In this document: piece by piece, positions 1 to 13,800 of the stretch
How positions within the stretch are numbered: the first letter of the stretch is position 1
Layout of the letters: each line of letters begins with the position of its first letter
NCBI GenBank assembly: GCA_932294295.1
Contig: OW028580.1
Span: 26,606,896-26,670,895, forward strand
Source of the DNA: Alitta virens
Taxonomy: Eukaryota; Annelida; Polychaeta; Phyllodocida; Nereididae
Length of the DNA: 64,000 bases
Reading direction: 5' to 3'
The notes under the pieces: generated by a model
The model's input: the letters and a program-made list of their open reading frames with translations, nothing else
The model's database searches: none
Told to the model about the DNA's origin: nothing
Made by a program: the position numbers and the translations under genes

Positions 1-890
1 ATGACAGCATTTTGCAAGTTAGCATACAATAAGATCAAGGCTACTGGCTTTGTAAAGATCAGCTTTTACTCCCCCTGCACAACTGCCTTGAAGGATTGAG
101 CCAGTTTCAGTAAAAACATCATGTAACACCCCGAAAAAAAAATTCCTTTTTATTCAAAGTGATAACTTCCATTATTTATGGGTTTTACCACTTATATTTA
201 CTGTGTGCTGTCAGTTAACAGCCAAGCGACCTAATGAAGGACATTCTTTGCTAGTTTACCTAGTTAAACAAAAAGATTGGTTAGACTTAAGAAATCTTCT
301 CTTAAAAAAACAAGAGATATGGATTCATATAATATCATACGCCAGCCTATAGACTATAAGAGAAATTTATTAATTAACTTAAGATGAGTAAACAAGCCAA
401 ACATGTACATAAATAGGTCGCTGGGCTGTGAGCCTGTTTGCTGGGAATTTCGTCTCTTGTGGCAGAAAATTTGCATATTTCACCATCTACACACATGATG
501 GTGCTTCCTGATTGGCCAATATCTCCCAAGCAGTGTGTTTTGTCAGCTTTAAGTCAATTAAGTGACCTAACAGCTCCTAACTGAGCAATCTTTGTTTATA
601 TATAATCACGGACATTTCACTTGTTTACCATTTGTCCCAGAATTAAAGTATGAGGCAAATTCTAACATGACTCTTAACTATTTGGGTCACTCAGTAATGA
701 GCATTAGTGACAGATACATGCAAATGACAAGACCTGCATTACACTGGAATAACCATATTCTGATATACACATAGTTATGATCTGATATCATACAATAAGA
801 CGCGAGTGTTCTACGACTGGTTGAGGAGTGTTGGCCAAGCGTACATGAAGCATACGTAGGTCGCTCGACTAGTAGTGCAACCTGATTGAT
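1..890. other. No gene recognised
   Basis: This AT-rich stretch holds only short open frames with no recognisable domain. No repeat structure was identified. Confidence 0.4.
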
Positions 891-892
891 GA

Positions 893-1270
893 AATCCATC
901 CCACAGAGGAATCTGACACCAAGAGTTGTGGAGAATGCCTTTGGTCTCCTTGCTTCAAGCTTCAGATGTCTGCTGACCACCATGTGACAGTCGCCCAAGA
1001 GGGTCACCACCATCGTCTTGGCTTGCTACTGTCTTCACAATACCCTGCTGCAGCTGCTGATGCTCTTGTCTTGGATCAAGACGGCCCTGACAGCCATGAA
1101 GTTGTTCCAGGCTCCTGGAGGGAGAATGCCAATCTGCCTGACATGGGGGAATTAGTCCGGGGCAACTTTGGTTCAAAGGAAGCAAAGAAGCACAGGCTGT
1201 AACTGGTTGAATACTTCAATTCTCCAGCTGGAAGTGTTCCCTGGCAGGAAGACAGGATTTAGGGATTCTG
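893..1270 (+). mobile_element. Harbinger-type (PIF) transposase C-terminal fragment
   Basis: One frame reads RNLTPRVVENAFGLLASSFR and then VLACYCLHNTLL. This matches the end of DDE_Tnp_4 nucleases (HARBI1 type), where VVENAFG and a late C..LHN motif are characteristic. The frame contains stops, for example after the LLTTM segment, and everything upstream of the last catalytic block is missing, so it is a dead relic. Part of it recurs in inverse orientation at 2283-2357. The fold assignment rests on motif memory only. Confidence 0.55.
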
Positions 1271-1452
1271 GTTTATATGCAGCTCAGTCCACTAAGTTCT
1301 TCATGGATCTGTAGCTCTTTAACTTCATCAGCATGTCCGTGACCAAGTCCTCTGGTGCTCGTCCAGACATGGACCCGTTCCTGGAAATGTTCCCCCGTCG
1401 AGGATCATTTGGCAGTTCTTCTGTGACATGGTTCACATTCAAGCAAAGCAGA

Positions 1453-1895
1453 AAAGTTGGAAAGGTTACAGAAAAAATTAGTTCGAAACCTTACAAACAG
1501 CAAATACAACGCACATTCTGAACCTTTATTGAAGAAACTTTCCTTACTTAAAGCCACCCACATCTGTGCATTGCCTGAACTGAAATTCTTTTATTTACTG
1601 GAGCATGAATTGTTACCTTATTATTTTGGTAACCATATGTTTAAAAAATTCTCCGATATTCAGACATAACACAAGACATTCTAATAGATATCAGTTGCTG
1701 CTTATTAACCATGCCTTTATGAAAACTGGTCTTCATTATAGAATTCCAAACACTTATAATAATACACCTTCGATTATAACTAATAAAATTCATACCCATA
1801 GCCTATATGGCTTTAAGAAATATATAAAGAGGTCTTTCATCAATTCATATGACACGGCTTGCCATATACAAAACTGTTATATTTGTCTTAATTAA
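1453..1895 (+). mobile_element. Non-LTR retrotransposon (LINE) ORF2 tail, frameshifted
   Basis: The frame starting near 1456 reads LQKKLVRNLTNSKYNAHSEP. After a one-base shift near 1660 it continues HNTRHSNRYQLLLINHAF and ends in a stop at 1893-1895. The order 'QKK.R....SKYNAH.EPL' followed by 'H.TR' and an 'F.K.IK...I' tail is typical of the region after the reverse transcriptase in jockey/CR1-like LINEs. It is 5'-truncated and frameshifted, so it is not functional. Confidence 0.6.
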
Positions 1896-2282
1896 GCTTG
1901 TTCTAAGAAAATTTATTTTCTCAACTATCCTCTTCTTTATACTGTTCTTAATTTTTTATTTATTTATTTTTGTTGGGTGTTTTATCTTGTTCCCTCTGGG
2001 ATTCCCCTTTGCCCCTTATTAAAGTTATCTTTTTGTTTCTACCGGTTCCCTTTGGGATTCTTCTTTTATTCTTTTCCTCTCATATGTGGAATCCAAAATT
2101 AATTTCCTGAATACATATACCTCCATCCTTCAGTTCTGGGGTGTAGGGATCACTGAGGCTCTGTACCTTCAAATCTAGAAAATGCTAAGCTCTGACAGCA
2201 TGTGAATTTCATTTAAATGGACAAAGTTTCGGTGTTTCCTATATCTCAGCATCCATAGTGCAAAGGTGCACTAGCATCATCA

Positions 2283-2357
2283 ATGATGGCTGTCAGGGCC
2301 GTCTTGATCCAAGACAAGAGCATCAGTAGCTGCTGCAGGGTATTGTGAAGACAGGTA
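2283..2357 (-). repeat. Inverted copy of part of the Harbinger relic
   Basis: The segment is the near-perfect reverse complement of about 1029-1103 (shared word CAATACCCTGC and its surroundings). The two pieces lie about 1.2 kb apart in opposite orientation, which suggests two independent insertions or an inversion. Confidence 0.6.
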
Positions 2358-2360
2358 GAC

Positions 2361-2998
2361 ATGAAAATCCCATACTGCCAGCAGTTGAAAGGCTATGAAA
2401 AAACTTGTCTCATAGTATGTCCGCATAATAAACTTAGTCGTGAGGAACTCCTTAAAGTAGCTAAAGATTACATAGAAAATTTTGAGCAACTAAACAATGA
2501 AGATAGATTTAAGACCATCATGAAATCAAGAGAGCCTGAGTTGTTAAAATCCTTTGGAAAATTTTTGGTAAATGCCGATGCCTAATAAACGTTTGAGTCA
2601 TCATCCATCGTCTGGCATTAAACATGTTGACAATCATTCTGAGTCTCTGCATTATAAACATTTGTATACCATATCTTTGATTTTGTATATTTTTAGATAC
2701 ATGTATATACGTTCCTTTTAATTACCTATGTGTTAGATCATTTGTTATGAATAATGCTGTATGATTTATATATATAGATATAACAAGATTGAACTTCACA
2801 TTGAAAAGTGTATATTATTATGTTGCTATTGTATTGTAACAAATCTTTATTGTAGCTTGAACCTAGTTTTATTTACTACTTTTCTATTATTCTTTAATTG
2901 TTATTGTATGTCATTTACTTTGTATTTTCTGTTTACATTGTGACACATATGTCATGAATGACATGAAGCTGTCGAATAAAAGATATATATATATATAA
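2361..2998 (+). mobile_element. Probable LINE 3' end with AATAAA and (TA)n tail
   Basis: An open frame at 2361-2585 ends in FKTIMKSREPELLKSFGKFL followed by a stop, which resembles the extreme C-termini of invertebrate LINE ORF2 proteins. About 390 bases later comes an AATAAA and then a (TA)n run at about 2982-2997, the usual structure of a LINE 3' end. The family cannot be named, and a single-copy gene fragment is not excluded. Confidence 0.35.
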
Positions 2999-3454
2999 TG
3001 ATTCACCTCTCCCAACTCATCATTTTAATTAATACTGACATTACATTAGTGACTGTACCTATATACATCTGCAATGTCATTAGTAAAAAGGTTTGAAATT
3101 ATTATGGTTTGAATTTTTGAAATTTTGTTTATCAACTAGGGTGTGGCCCTTGATAGCGGCAGAATTTCTGCCTTAGAGAACCACTCCCAAATGAACATAT
3201 TTTAATATGTGATATTTCATCATCATCTGGACATTGTCAAGTCTCTTATGAACATCTGTAAATTGTGTGTTTCAAGTAGTTCCAGAACCGCACGTTGGGA
3301 TTCCCGAATGTTGACAGTAGATTTTGATATCGATTTTTGAAGTAGTTACGAATTTGTTCGAATGAACTTATCATATGGAAAGCAGTTAAAAAAATATTGA
3401 CCTATAATTCGTTGGTAACGTGGCATTGTCTAGCTTATTTTTGCAACTTAAATT

Positions 3455-3522
3455 TGTACAGATAGATAAATAGATAGCTAGATAGATAAATAGATAGCTA
3501 GATAGATAGATAGATAAATCAG

Positions 3523-3581
<59 letters not shown>

Positions 3582-3628
3582 TAGATAGATAGATAGATAG
3601 ATAGATAGTTAGATAGATAGATAGAATG
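3455..3628. repeat. (GATA)n microsatellite
   Basis: Tandem GATA units with occasional AAAT or GCTA interruptions span about 170 bases. The YLSIYLS open frame on the opposite strand comes from this repeat. Confidence 0.95.
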
Positions 3629-3639
3629 GTAGATATAAA

Positions 3640-5285
3640 ATTATAGATTATCATGTTAAAATCATTCATCTTAGCATTGGATAAAGTAATATAGGCTGAA
3701 TTTGGGGAGTTTCAGAATTTTCTGTTGTCAACTTATTCTAGGCCTCCTGTAGCCCTTGTCCTTAAGCTGGTTATCCAACAATTATCAAGAAATCATGGTA
3801 ATTATTAACAATTTCTTTATATTGTGATTCTGAGGTGCTCTGTAGCTGTCTAAGATAGTCTAGACAGAATCTGATAGTATATGCATGATATGGTTGGTGA
3901 TCAGATAACTGATAGTCTATAAACCACTTGTCCTTTTTGAAAAATAAAGATAAGAACTTCACACTAAGAACTTAACACGTACTGAGAGTTCATGTAAGTT
4001 ATGCAATCATGCTTGAATGAGACGATCCAAATAGGCTTTTATTTGATTAACTTGTTTTGATGTGGCGCTAATTGCCGACCCAGGGGTAATCGCTACTCCT
4101 AGACCCCCGGCCTTTAATTTGGAACTGGTGTGTGAGAATGCTGATGTACCAAATACATGTCAGATTTCATGCATGAGATCGAACTGAAACACTCCCTAAT
4201 TAGATATAGCATTACCTTAGCTTTAGATTTAGGTGTTCTAGAAGTAGGTCCATTTTCTTCTGTATAGTTCACGACTGAACGTTGAGTAATATACAATTAT
4301 GTGCAATTATGTGCCTCAAATGGCATAAACTGTGCTTACGAAACTATCTTCAACAACTTATAATCCATATCCAGAGACATATTCGCATTTCAAAGACTTC
4401 TATGTTGAATTTCTCAAAATCTGAAGTGTATTATTACAAATGCAGCAAAGTTGAGCTTGTGACGAATCTTATCATGTGAATAATAATTGATATTTCTACA
4501 AAATTCCTATGTGTGTTGGAGAAGATATAATGTATAAAAAAAATATATACGTTATAGTATGTTCTTGCTTCATATCAGATATAGTATTAATTGTTCAAAA
4601 TCGGGGTCCAAAATCCAATGTCGTTTGTTGTGACTCAGTAAGTTACCATTATTATGGATCAGACACATCATCAAAAATTATGACAGATTAAAATTATTAT
4701 ACTTATGAGTACGTTTGTGAATATATACTTAAAAAAGCCCTTGGATTTCTATACACAAAATAATGTATGATAAGGCGGCAATGCGATTTAGATTTAGAAT
4801 TTACTGATAAGATTACAATGCATAATTATCAGGGGTCAATGCATGGAGATAGACCATAATCTTATCATAAGGTATTTAATTCATCGATTTAACATGATAC
4901 GTGGGTCTAGAAAGCTATGCATGTCAAATAGAAGTGATTCTTGTAGCCATTTGACAGCAAACATCAAACGCTTTGTGCCAAATGTTTGGTAAGTGATTAT
5001 AAATATCGTATATTTTCATAGTAAAAGTATTATGAGTTATGAGAGTCTAAATGATGGTTAGAAAGTAATAAAACTAACATTAGTCAAGAAATTACTTTAA
5101 CCCTTGCATATTGATAGTTTATCACGTTTTTAAAAGTGTACAATAAGACATAATAACCAGATTTATTGATGATTTTGCAATGATATGACCAGTTTATTTA
5201 ATAAACATACCTGCATTCCAAGTTTTTTTCCAAGTGTTGTGTCATTGAAAACCACATGCCCTAACATAACTGTATGAAGAACAGC
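3640..5285. other. No gene recognised
   Basis: AT-rich sequence with no supported coding frame, RNA gene or repeat structure. Confidence 0.4.
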
Positions 5286-5287
5286 AG

Positions 5288-5769
5288 AGACTGTATAAAT
5301 ATCCCTTTCGAAATTAAACAAAATGTCTCACTCGACACCTTCAAAAACAGCTTATCCAGATGGCTGGAGTCCCTAGATAATGTCAATGCTTTAGAATTTC
5401 TGTGATTGTTGATTTTACTCAACTTATATGCATAATTTATTGTGTGATATTACTCATTATAACTACTGTATTACTGGTTTTGCCATAAATGTGCTATCGG
5501 AATGATTCATTATGATTAGAAAACTGCTGGTGCTAGGTAACACTGTACCTTAAGGATGCTCTGAATGTTTTTATATGTTTCTTTTTTTTACTTTTCTTTT
5601 CTAATTACAATTTCCTTTTGTAATATTACATGCTTTAGTTAGTATTTTAGTGATACATGTTATAATTGTAAACTGTCGTACAGAAGCTTACGCTTGGGCG
5701 CTCAAGATTTATTCTTGCTGTTGTTACTTGATTGAATACGACTTGAAATAAAATTTACCTACCTACCTA
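5288..5769 (+). mobile_element. LINE 3' terminus with (ACCT)n tail
   Basis: A frame reads IPFEIKQNVSLDTFKNSLSR, continues to EFL and stops at 5401-5403. The 'P.EIK...SLDTFK..L' pattern is the usual last block of LINE ORF2 in marine invertebrates. A 340-base 3' UTR follows, with AATAAA at 5747-5752 and a short (ACCT)n tail at 5757-5769. It is a truncated insertion in the plus orientation. Confidence 0.6.
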
Positions 5770-5774
5770 TTATG

Positions 5775-7530
5775 GGTCATGACTTTTCATTTTTAGGATG
5801 CTAAAAGATTATAGATCTTATTTATGTAAAAATAAGTTACCTATATTTATCCATTTAAGAGTAAGACTTGCCAGGACCTATTTTTTCTCAGGCAGCCACA
5901 GTTAACCTGGGGTCTTGTGCAAAAATAATGAAGCCCTTTGGTATCATATAAAGTCTCGCATGAAATACAGCTATATTACTAACTCTACAGTTGTTAATTA
6001 TATTTATCTTATATTTGCTAGATGTTGTTTATATTTGGTAGATGTTGTGAGCATTCTCTGAATATTTTAGGCAAATCAGTTTAACCTTTAACATTTTATA
6101 TCAAAACAAACAGCAGAATTTTTTATTTTTTTACTGTTTTTAGTGTGACATTTTGAAGTTGGTTAAATATCATTGATTAATTTCAATAGTTCGTAATACT
6201 CAATATCCCAAACTATTATTTTTTAATGTATATTTAGTCTAGTTTTCCAAACTAAGATAATTATACATTTATTCATTGCTCTGCCTCGTCACTACTCATG
6301 TTACAAAAGACACTCTTCATACTATAACATTAGGAAAAATTTTATATTTTAGTTTCTGTCGAAGAAATTATGCAAGTACTTTAGCATATAGATTGCTGAA
6401 ATTTTGCAGAGTGATAGTGATAACAGTTGTTAAAATATCTGTAACTCAAACTTTAATCTAGTGTTTTCCCTGTTTTACTGGTATCTTTGAATTAGTGGGA
6501 AGATTATTTTGTCCTGACCATTATGCTTCATTTATAACTCAGATTTTTACAAATTCATTAAACTATTAAAAAAAGGATTATAGCACTAAATCATGGTGTT
6601 ATATGTTCTTCATATCATTCCAGACTATTTTCAAAGTTCTTTATGTTTCCAGTGTAGTGAGAGCCCAACAAAAAAGATAATGGGTGTCCCGAACGTTATG
6701 CACAATCATCAATGTTCTGAGATACTCTGCCCTCGCCAATAAACTAAATATTCCTTTCACAAAATAATCGAATTAAAAGACTGAGCCACCATTGTACTTG
6801 TGTTATAGGCCAATTGGACAATGATATAATGAATTCCGGAAGTGCAACTTAAAATTATTGTTGAATTATGTTAATTTGTTTATAAAATACGATAGATTCA
6901 TGAGCATTAAGCTGTAGCAAACAAAAGAAATGGTGAAAAAATGAAACTTACAATAGTACTGATACGAAAATTTCAGTTATTAAGAAAGTTATGAGTTTTT
7001 ATTAAGCATTAGCATCTAAAAACCGCAAAATTTAACATTTTGGTTGTCACACTTAGGCTTCATTATTTTTTCCAAAGATACCCTGGTTTATGGTATCGCA
7101 GGGACAGCAGCGAAACCATTTTTTGTCTAATATTTTATCTAGTGTGCTGAGGCAATTTTTAAAAGTGATACGCATTAACGTGAAACTTGATAAGCTAACT
7201 GCGCTGTGAATACCAAAACAATAAATAAGTTTAGATAATTTTTTCGAGGAAGCAGTGTTCTTCGACAGTGATTTCTAATCAGACTTGGAAGGACCCTCCT
7301 AAAAAATTGTGTCTTAAAAAAACTATTTCAAAGTCTGAGTCTATTCTAAGGAATAACTACAGATTCAGATCCTTATACAACAAGCTATTGTGACAAACTT
7401 TAGGTATAAACATGAGACAAATTGCTTGGTAGCATACCTAAAGTGGCAGTGCATGAATGAAGTAAATTCGAACTTGCTTTAGCATCAAGTTGATGCAAAA
7501 TACGTTTTCAGTTGAGTTTTTATTATTTCA
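5775..7530. other. No gene recognised upstream of PARP gene A
   Basis: AT-rich sequence with no convincing coding frame. The promoter and any leader exon of the downstream PARP gene presumably lie here or further upstream, but no core promoter element could be singled out. Confidence 0.4.
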
Positions 7531-7597
7531 GATGGTGCTGTGAAAATGAACTAATCGGGAATTGGGCTGTTGTCCCCAGGGAGATACCAGAGCAATA

Positions 7598-7808
7598 ATG
7601 GCAGACAGTGGAAAGTTGATTAAATGCCTACATTGTGGAATATCAATACAAGTTCATTTCAAATTTTGTCATAAATGTGGCGAAAGAACAATTCCACTAG
7701 GAAAAAAGAGATGCACGTCTTGTTACATGCTCTTGGAAGAAACATTCAGGTTTTGCCATGAATGCGGTGTAAAACAACAAACACAGGCAACAGACACAAA
7801 TGGGCTAG
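7598..7808 (+). CDS. First coding exon of gene A: double zinc ribbon
   Basis: Seventy codons encode four CxxC knuckles (CLHC, CHKC, CTSC, CHEC), the pattern of the DZR (double zinc ribbon) fold that usually binds two zinc ions. The exon sits after an acceptor at 7530-7531 (an alternative acceptor is at 7578-7579) and ends in phase 1 at a GTAGGA donor. That phase fits the KH-like exon at 8035. Nothing similar precedes gene B. Confidence 0.65.
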
Positions 7809-10800
7809 GTAGGAATATATTTTGTCCAAATTGCTATTAAAATGCCACAACAATGCAATGAAAAGCAAATTTTGCTGGGATATATACCCCCCCCCCCCCC
7901 CCTTTTAAAAATCACAAATTAAAAATAACCATTTTGCTACACACTTTTATTTGGAATATTTGTGCTTTGTTAAACAGTTTTATACTTCATATCACATATC
8001 AGTACATACTAAATTTGTGGCATTAACTGTGTAGGTGATTACGCATCAGGAGCATCACTGGCAGACACATTCTCTGCAGTTGATCACGATGTCAGAGAGT
8101 TTTGTCAAAAGCAGGAGAAGACTGTTGTCCTAGGAGGATGGTTTGAAACAGATCAAGCTGAAATGATTAAGAAATTGGATTCTTTCAAGGTTTGCTCCTT
8201 AACGCTAATGTTATGACTGTTATGTGGCATTATGCTTCTGAATGCTTTGATGTATCATTAAGAACAAATATTGGTTGAGTCAGCCCACTAAAATTAAAGG
8301 TGACATGAATGAGTACTAAGGACAGTAAAGAGAGAGTACACAATAAGAGAATGATTTATATACTGTAAAGTGTTTGTTAATACAAATATACAGCAAGATT
8401 AATATACAGCAAGAATCTTGCTAAGTCACACAATACATGTATAGCAATGAGAGATTAACCAATTAGAGATATGTGTCACACCATTGTGAAAGGAAAACTT
8501 GAGGGATTAGCATATATATATATATAGATACACAATCTACCTTGGATATGACTGAAAGAAAAGTTCTGTTGCAGGAATACCAGTTGAAGAGTGAGGCTCA
8601 CAGGCATAGCGTCTCAATTGAGATTGACAAGTCCAAAGGAAGAATAGAACTGAAAGGTCATGAAAAGGACGTGAGTGAACTTGTTCTCAAAGTGCACAAT
8701 GTGTTGTTCACTGTCCGAGCCGAAATGCAGGAAGAGGAGGGAGCTGAACTGTTGGCCCAATTCGTGAGTGAAAATATTCAGAAATTTCTGGAAAATGCTA
8801 CCATTGCCATTAATGCCTTCATTGTACATGTAACAGCGTCAAGGTTGATGTAAAATGAAACCCCTTCCCCGAAGGAGGACTCACAGGATCTGCATATCCC
8901 TTGTTTGCACTAATCGGACTGAACTAATTTGTAAATAAGCAGATTAGTCCCTCCCTTTGTTAGGATGAACCCCTGCTTGGTATAGATAGACCTCCTCAAT
9001 CCTACATAGTCACTTGTAACGAACTTTCAGCATGACTAATGCAAGGAGGTTGGTGGAGACGTGGGAGTGTAGGTCCTCTGAGTAAGACACTCACAGAGAG
9101 AACCCCTTTTGGTGGGGGGGTTTCACTCTATGTTGTAAGACGTCACAGGACCTGCACTGTGTAAAACAGTGCATTTTACAAAGCCAGAATCCCAACATGG
9201 AGATGGGGAGGACCCTATAAACAACTAGAGCACCCCAGGCCCTAACAAACTGGAATCTGTCAGCCCAAGACCACAGGTGTCAGCCGGAAAAGACCATCAG
9301 GCTGAGGGTGGAGGTGAGCCAAATAAACCCTGGTAAAGGTGTTGGCATTAGTCCACCACATAAGCATGTGCTGGGGCTATTTCGATGTCGTGGGCTGATC
9401 AAACAACCGGTCAGCCTAGGAAGCCAAGAGAGGCAATGGTGGAAGGGGCAAAAGGCCTGTCATCATAAAGATGAACCAAAAAGTCAGCAAGAGTCACTAG
9501 ATAGGGATACTGGGGCTCCAATTGGCGACCCCTGCACCAGTCACAGATGGCACGTCATGACTTATGGAGCTTGGCCAGAGGTAGCCGTTAGTCAGTGACG
9601 CAGCTCGGTCTAAAAGGCCCTCCTCTGCTGCCGGACTAGGGCCAGGCATGAAGGTTCAGCCACCCTGGTCTCTGGTGGTAAACGGTCCAGTGAGGCTGAC
9701 ACAACCAGGGGGCAACTGGACCAGAGGTGCCCGGGGAAACCGGAGGGCTTCTGGGAACCAAGGCGATGATGACGCAAGTCATATTGGACAGAGTGCCCTT
9801 GTGCAGGACTTCCGGGATGATGGCAAAGTGGGGAAAAGCGTAGGCACGCAGGCCCTCTCATGCTATGGTCAGTGCATTCGAATCCACCGCCAGAGGGTCT
9901 GGAAACGGAGACCTAAACTGCAGAAGTCTGTGGTTGAGGCGAGTGGCGAACAGATCTATCTCCATGTCGGGAAAGTGTGTCTGGATGCGGGTATAGACAG
10001 ACTGCTGGTGGAGAGTTCATTCTTAGGACAAGACCTGATGTGGGTGGGATTGGAGATCCGCCAGCACATTCAGGTGTCCGGGAACGAAGTGTGGTGTGAG
10101 ATGGACGCCATGGCCCCAGCACCACAGAAGCAGTAGTCTGGCCTCTTTGTACCAGGTCAAAAACCGAGTACCGCCCTTACGATGGATATAAGCTGCCGCC
10201 ACAATACTGTCAGTTATGACCCGGAGCGACCACCCCTCACCTTATGTTGCACCGCCTGGAGCCTTTTGCGGATTGTGAGCAGTTCCAGGACGTAGATGTG
10301 CAGGTGGGTTTCCTGAGGGGACCAGCCACAGGAGGTGGTTCCCAAAATGTGGGCCCCAACCAACCAGACTGGCGTCGGTAGCCAAGGTCAATGTTGGGGT
10401 GGGAGCCCGTAGGGGCTCCGAGCAATAGGCTCACACGCATGGGCAGGTAGGACTCGAGGTCTTGCCGTAAATCGAGCCGGAGTGCCAACAGGAAGAACTA
10501 AATGGGTTGGACGAAGAGTCGATCCGGGGCAACGTAGTCCTCGACATGATTGAGGACACCAATCAACCTCAGGGGAGGCGGATGCAGGACTGGGGCAGGA
10601 TGCTGCGAACCAGTTGAACAACACCCTGGACTTTGACCAAAGGCGGAGCCACCGTGCCAGAGGAGAGGTCGAAATGAACCCCGAGGAAGACAGGATTCCC
10701 TGGGGACCAGATGTCTGGCGAACCAACAATCCGAGGCTGTCGAACAGTTGGAGAACGTGGTTCGTGTGGCTGAGGGCCTCCTGGTAGGATGAGGCTCACA

Positions 10801-13800
10801 TGAGCCTATTGTCTAGATAGCGGTGGACCCTGATGCCCCGTGCCCAAAGAGAGGCGGCTATGGGGGTCAGAAGCTGAGTAAATGACCGAAGGGCAATATT
10901 GATATGCAGACAGGTGTCTGCCAAGTCGATGAAGGTTGTGAGCTCGCCCCCTTGCGATTGTTGGCGAAAGGCATGTGATAAACTGGTTGCGACGATTTGT
11001 GCTGCGTGGCCAAAGACCACTGGCTGCCCCAACAAGCTCGCATGGCCGAGTCCAGGCTAGCCTGAGTCAGCGGGAGGGAGGCAGAGCCACCCTCCGTTAG
11101 GGTGGGGCGGCCAGGCTGCCCATCACTGATTGCACTGGGGCCGGGAACGGCGGTGGTAGCAACGCTGCGTCCACCAGCCCAGAGTGGTAGACTACCTCGA
11201 CGACATGCATTCAAGAGAGAGACTCGGTCGTATCATCTCCAGGGGAAGAAGACTGGGTGGACCGGAGGGGGCTGTGGACCCTAACTGCCCAGACGGCACC
11301 ACCAACGGCGACAGTGGAGGCCGCAGAGGCGTGGGCGCAGCTTAAGAAACTTCTGTTGCGGCTCCGATCCAGGTCTGGACGGACAGTAAAGCCGTGGAGG
11401 TCACCGTGTGACCGGTCTCCGTATACACTGTATTACGTAGGGAGAGCAGGGGCACAGTAGAAGGCAAGGGGAGCGGGTCCGGTGGCTGGAAGCCATAGAA
11501 CGCGCCCCTTCCAATGGAGAAAGCTTGCCCTTCTTCTTAATTTGAGATGGGGAAGTGTTGGACCCTGGCCCGGGCTGCTTAGAAGCGCGGTCCGATGTGG
11601 ATCTTACCACAAAGAACGCGGAGGAAAGGGATTCGGCAGCAGCCACCGATGAGCGCTGGGCAGAGGTAGCCATCACAATCGCCCTCTGCTGTAGCACAAC
11701 TGCCCCCTCCCCCCTCCCGGACCGCTGACTGTTAATACTTACCCCCCGGACTGCTGACTTATATATCTATAAACATATAAGTCAGCAGTCCGGGGGGAGG
11801 GGGGGGAAGGGGTTGTCCTGCACCAGAGAGTGATTGTGATGCCTGTGGTAGCCATAGTGGATGTGGTTTTCGTGGCATAATTGAATCGAACGAGGACATA
11901 TCGATGTTGTCACTGGCAATCAGAGGCCTGCTCTGAGGAGCGGGCCGCCTTAAGTATGCCCAGCGAGAAGAAGTCCAGCTGCGCAGTGATAGCAGGGGAC
12001 TACTCGGCGGACCCACTGGGCTCAGCCAATGAGATGGCAGAGGCTGGCGCATGAATATAATTGCCATGTGGTTGCCCTCATGCGAAGGTCAAGGCCATCA
12101 CAGAGGGCAAGGGCGCTGAAATAAAATTTATCAGACAACAACACAAGGGCGAAGTGCAATGCTCTGTGGAAAACAGAAAAGGTAACGAAATACGACGGTT
12201 CCAGCAGAGCTGGAGACCGTAATGGCAGGTTTCCCACTAGTCCCGTCCATAAGTACAGTACTGTCATGCTGAAAGGAAAAAAGTGACTATGTAGGATTGA
12301 GGAGATCTTTATATACCAAACAGGGGTTCACCCTAACAAAGGGGGGGGGGGACTAAGCTGTTTGTTTAGAAATTAGTTCAGTCCGATTAGTGCAAACAAG
12401 GGACATGGCTATGTAAAACGCAGTGTAGGTCCTGTAACGTCTTACGTCATAGAGAAATGTGCTTGTAACATTAATTTCTAAAAATCTGCTCATCTGAAAG
12501 TGTTGTAAAGGTTACGGTGACTTCAGGAGGCATTTTTTTTATAAATGTGGTATATAAGATATAGTGGTATGAGGCTAGTATGAGCTTTTTACAAATTACT
12601 AATAGTTCACTTGTAATGGTTTCTAATATAAAATGACTTAAGTCAGTAAATACTAATGATTTGCGACTAAATATCCAGTGATAAAAAAAACATGTTGTGT
12701 TGCTGTAATGAGCTATGGCCACTATGTTTATAAATTTCGAATGTGTAAACTTCAAGGTCAGTTCTGCAGAAATCTATATTTGTGAATGCTTTGCATCTGT
12801 TTCACAGGTTCAGTGGCAGTTTGAACACAATGGGGGTTATGAGGCTTACCCACAAGACATCAACATGGACATTGAGAAGGCATTCAAGGAGAAAAAGGAT
12901 AGAGTGACATGGATGGAAGAGAGAGGTGATTGTTTGACCGAGGGGGTTCTCCCCCTCTTACATATCCAGTTAGTCTATATGGGATATGGGCAAAGCTGTC
13001 AGGTTTTTGAGTGGTCCGAAGTCAGTTTTCTCAGAATAAGGCTGCAATGCAAAAATCTGGTCCGCATTAATTGTTGTGCCATGTGAACGGTAAATTTAAT
13101 ATTAAGTCTTCAGTGTCAGAGAGTTGTCCCTGAACTGGGAAATACTTCTACTAATGTGTGTTAATATAATATCACTCATATTCACGCACAAAATCATTCA
13201 GCATGTTCAGTCATGCTCTGAACAAGGGGTGTATTCAATTCAAAGACCCACCGGCCGTCAGTATAATTCAGCTTACTGCACTAGTGTGTGCTCAGTATGT
13301 CCGCCCACTGCAACTACGAATCGAATGCTCCCCTTTCGTCACTGCAACATGTCCAAGGACAGCCTATGTAGAAAATTGCCTATTTGTATATCCCCCCCCC
13401 CTTCCCCCTAAAGCAGCTGTTTAAAGTTTAATGAAAAATCACGTCTGTGGTTAAAAAAAAGAAGCCCCAACCTTAAAAATATACAGTAGGTAGTGTATGT
13501 ATATAGGGCTAGTAACATAAAGTTTAAAATTTTTGGTAATTTTTCAAAATTAAGGTCAGTTATGCCTGCACCCCTGAAGCTGTTGATAATGTGTTAGGGT
13601 CGCACCTAATTAATGTGTAATACTGTATAAATATCAGTGGTTTAGCTAGGGACTAGTAGTAGGGTCTTTTCAGTGGGGTAGTGGCCAGATTACTTTCTGG
13701 GGGGGGGGGGAGTGGGCACAGTTAAAATAGGTGTAGGCTTCACAATAGGTACTTCCGGGTGTAAAATTGATAAATGTGCATTTGCAAAAAATACAAATCC

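Noticed and set aside
8542..8853. 103-codon open frame starting at ATG 8542
   Set aside because: Only 8575-8763 is exonic: the acceptor TTGCAG precedes GAATAC and the donor GTGAGT follows TTC. The ends of the open frame are intron.
9610..11697. Many 60-160-codon open frames on both strands (also 35070-38741)
   Set aside because: They are fragments or shadows of the GC-rich degenerate DIRS-like element, not host genes.
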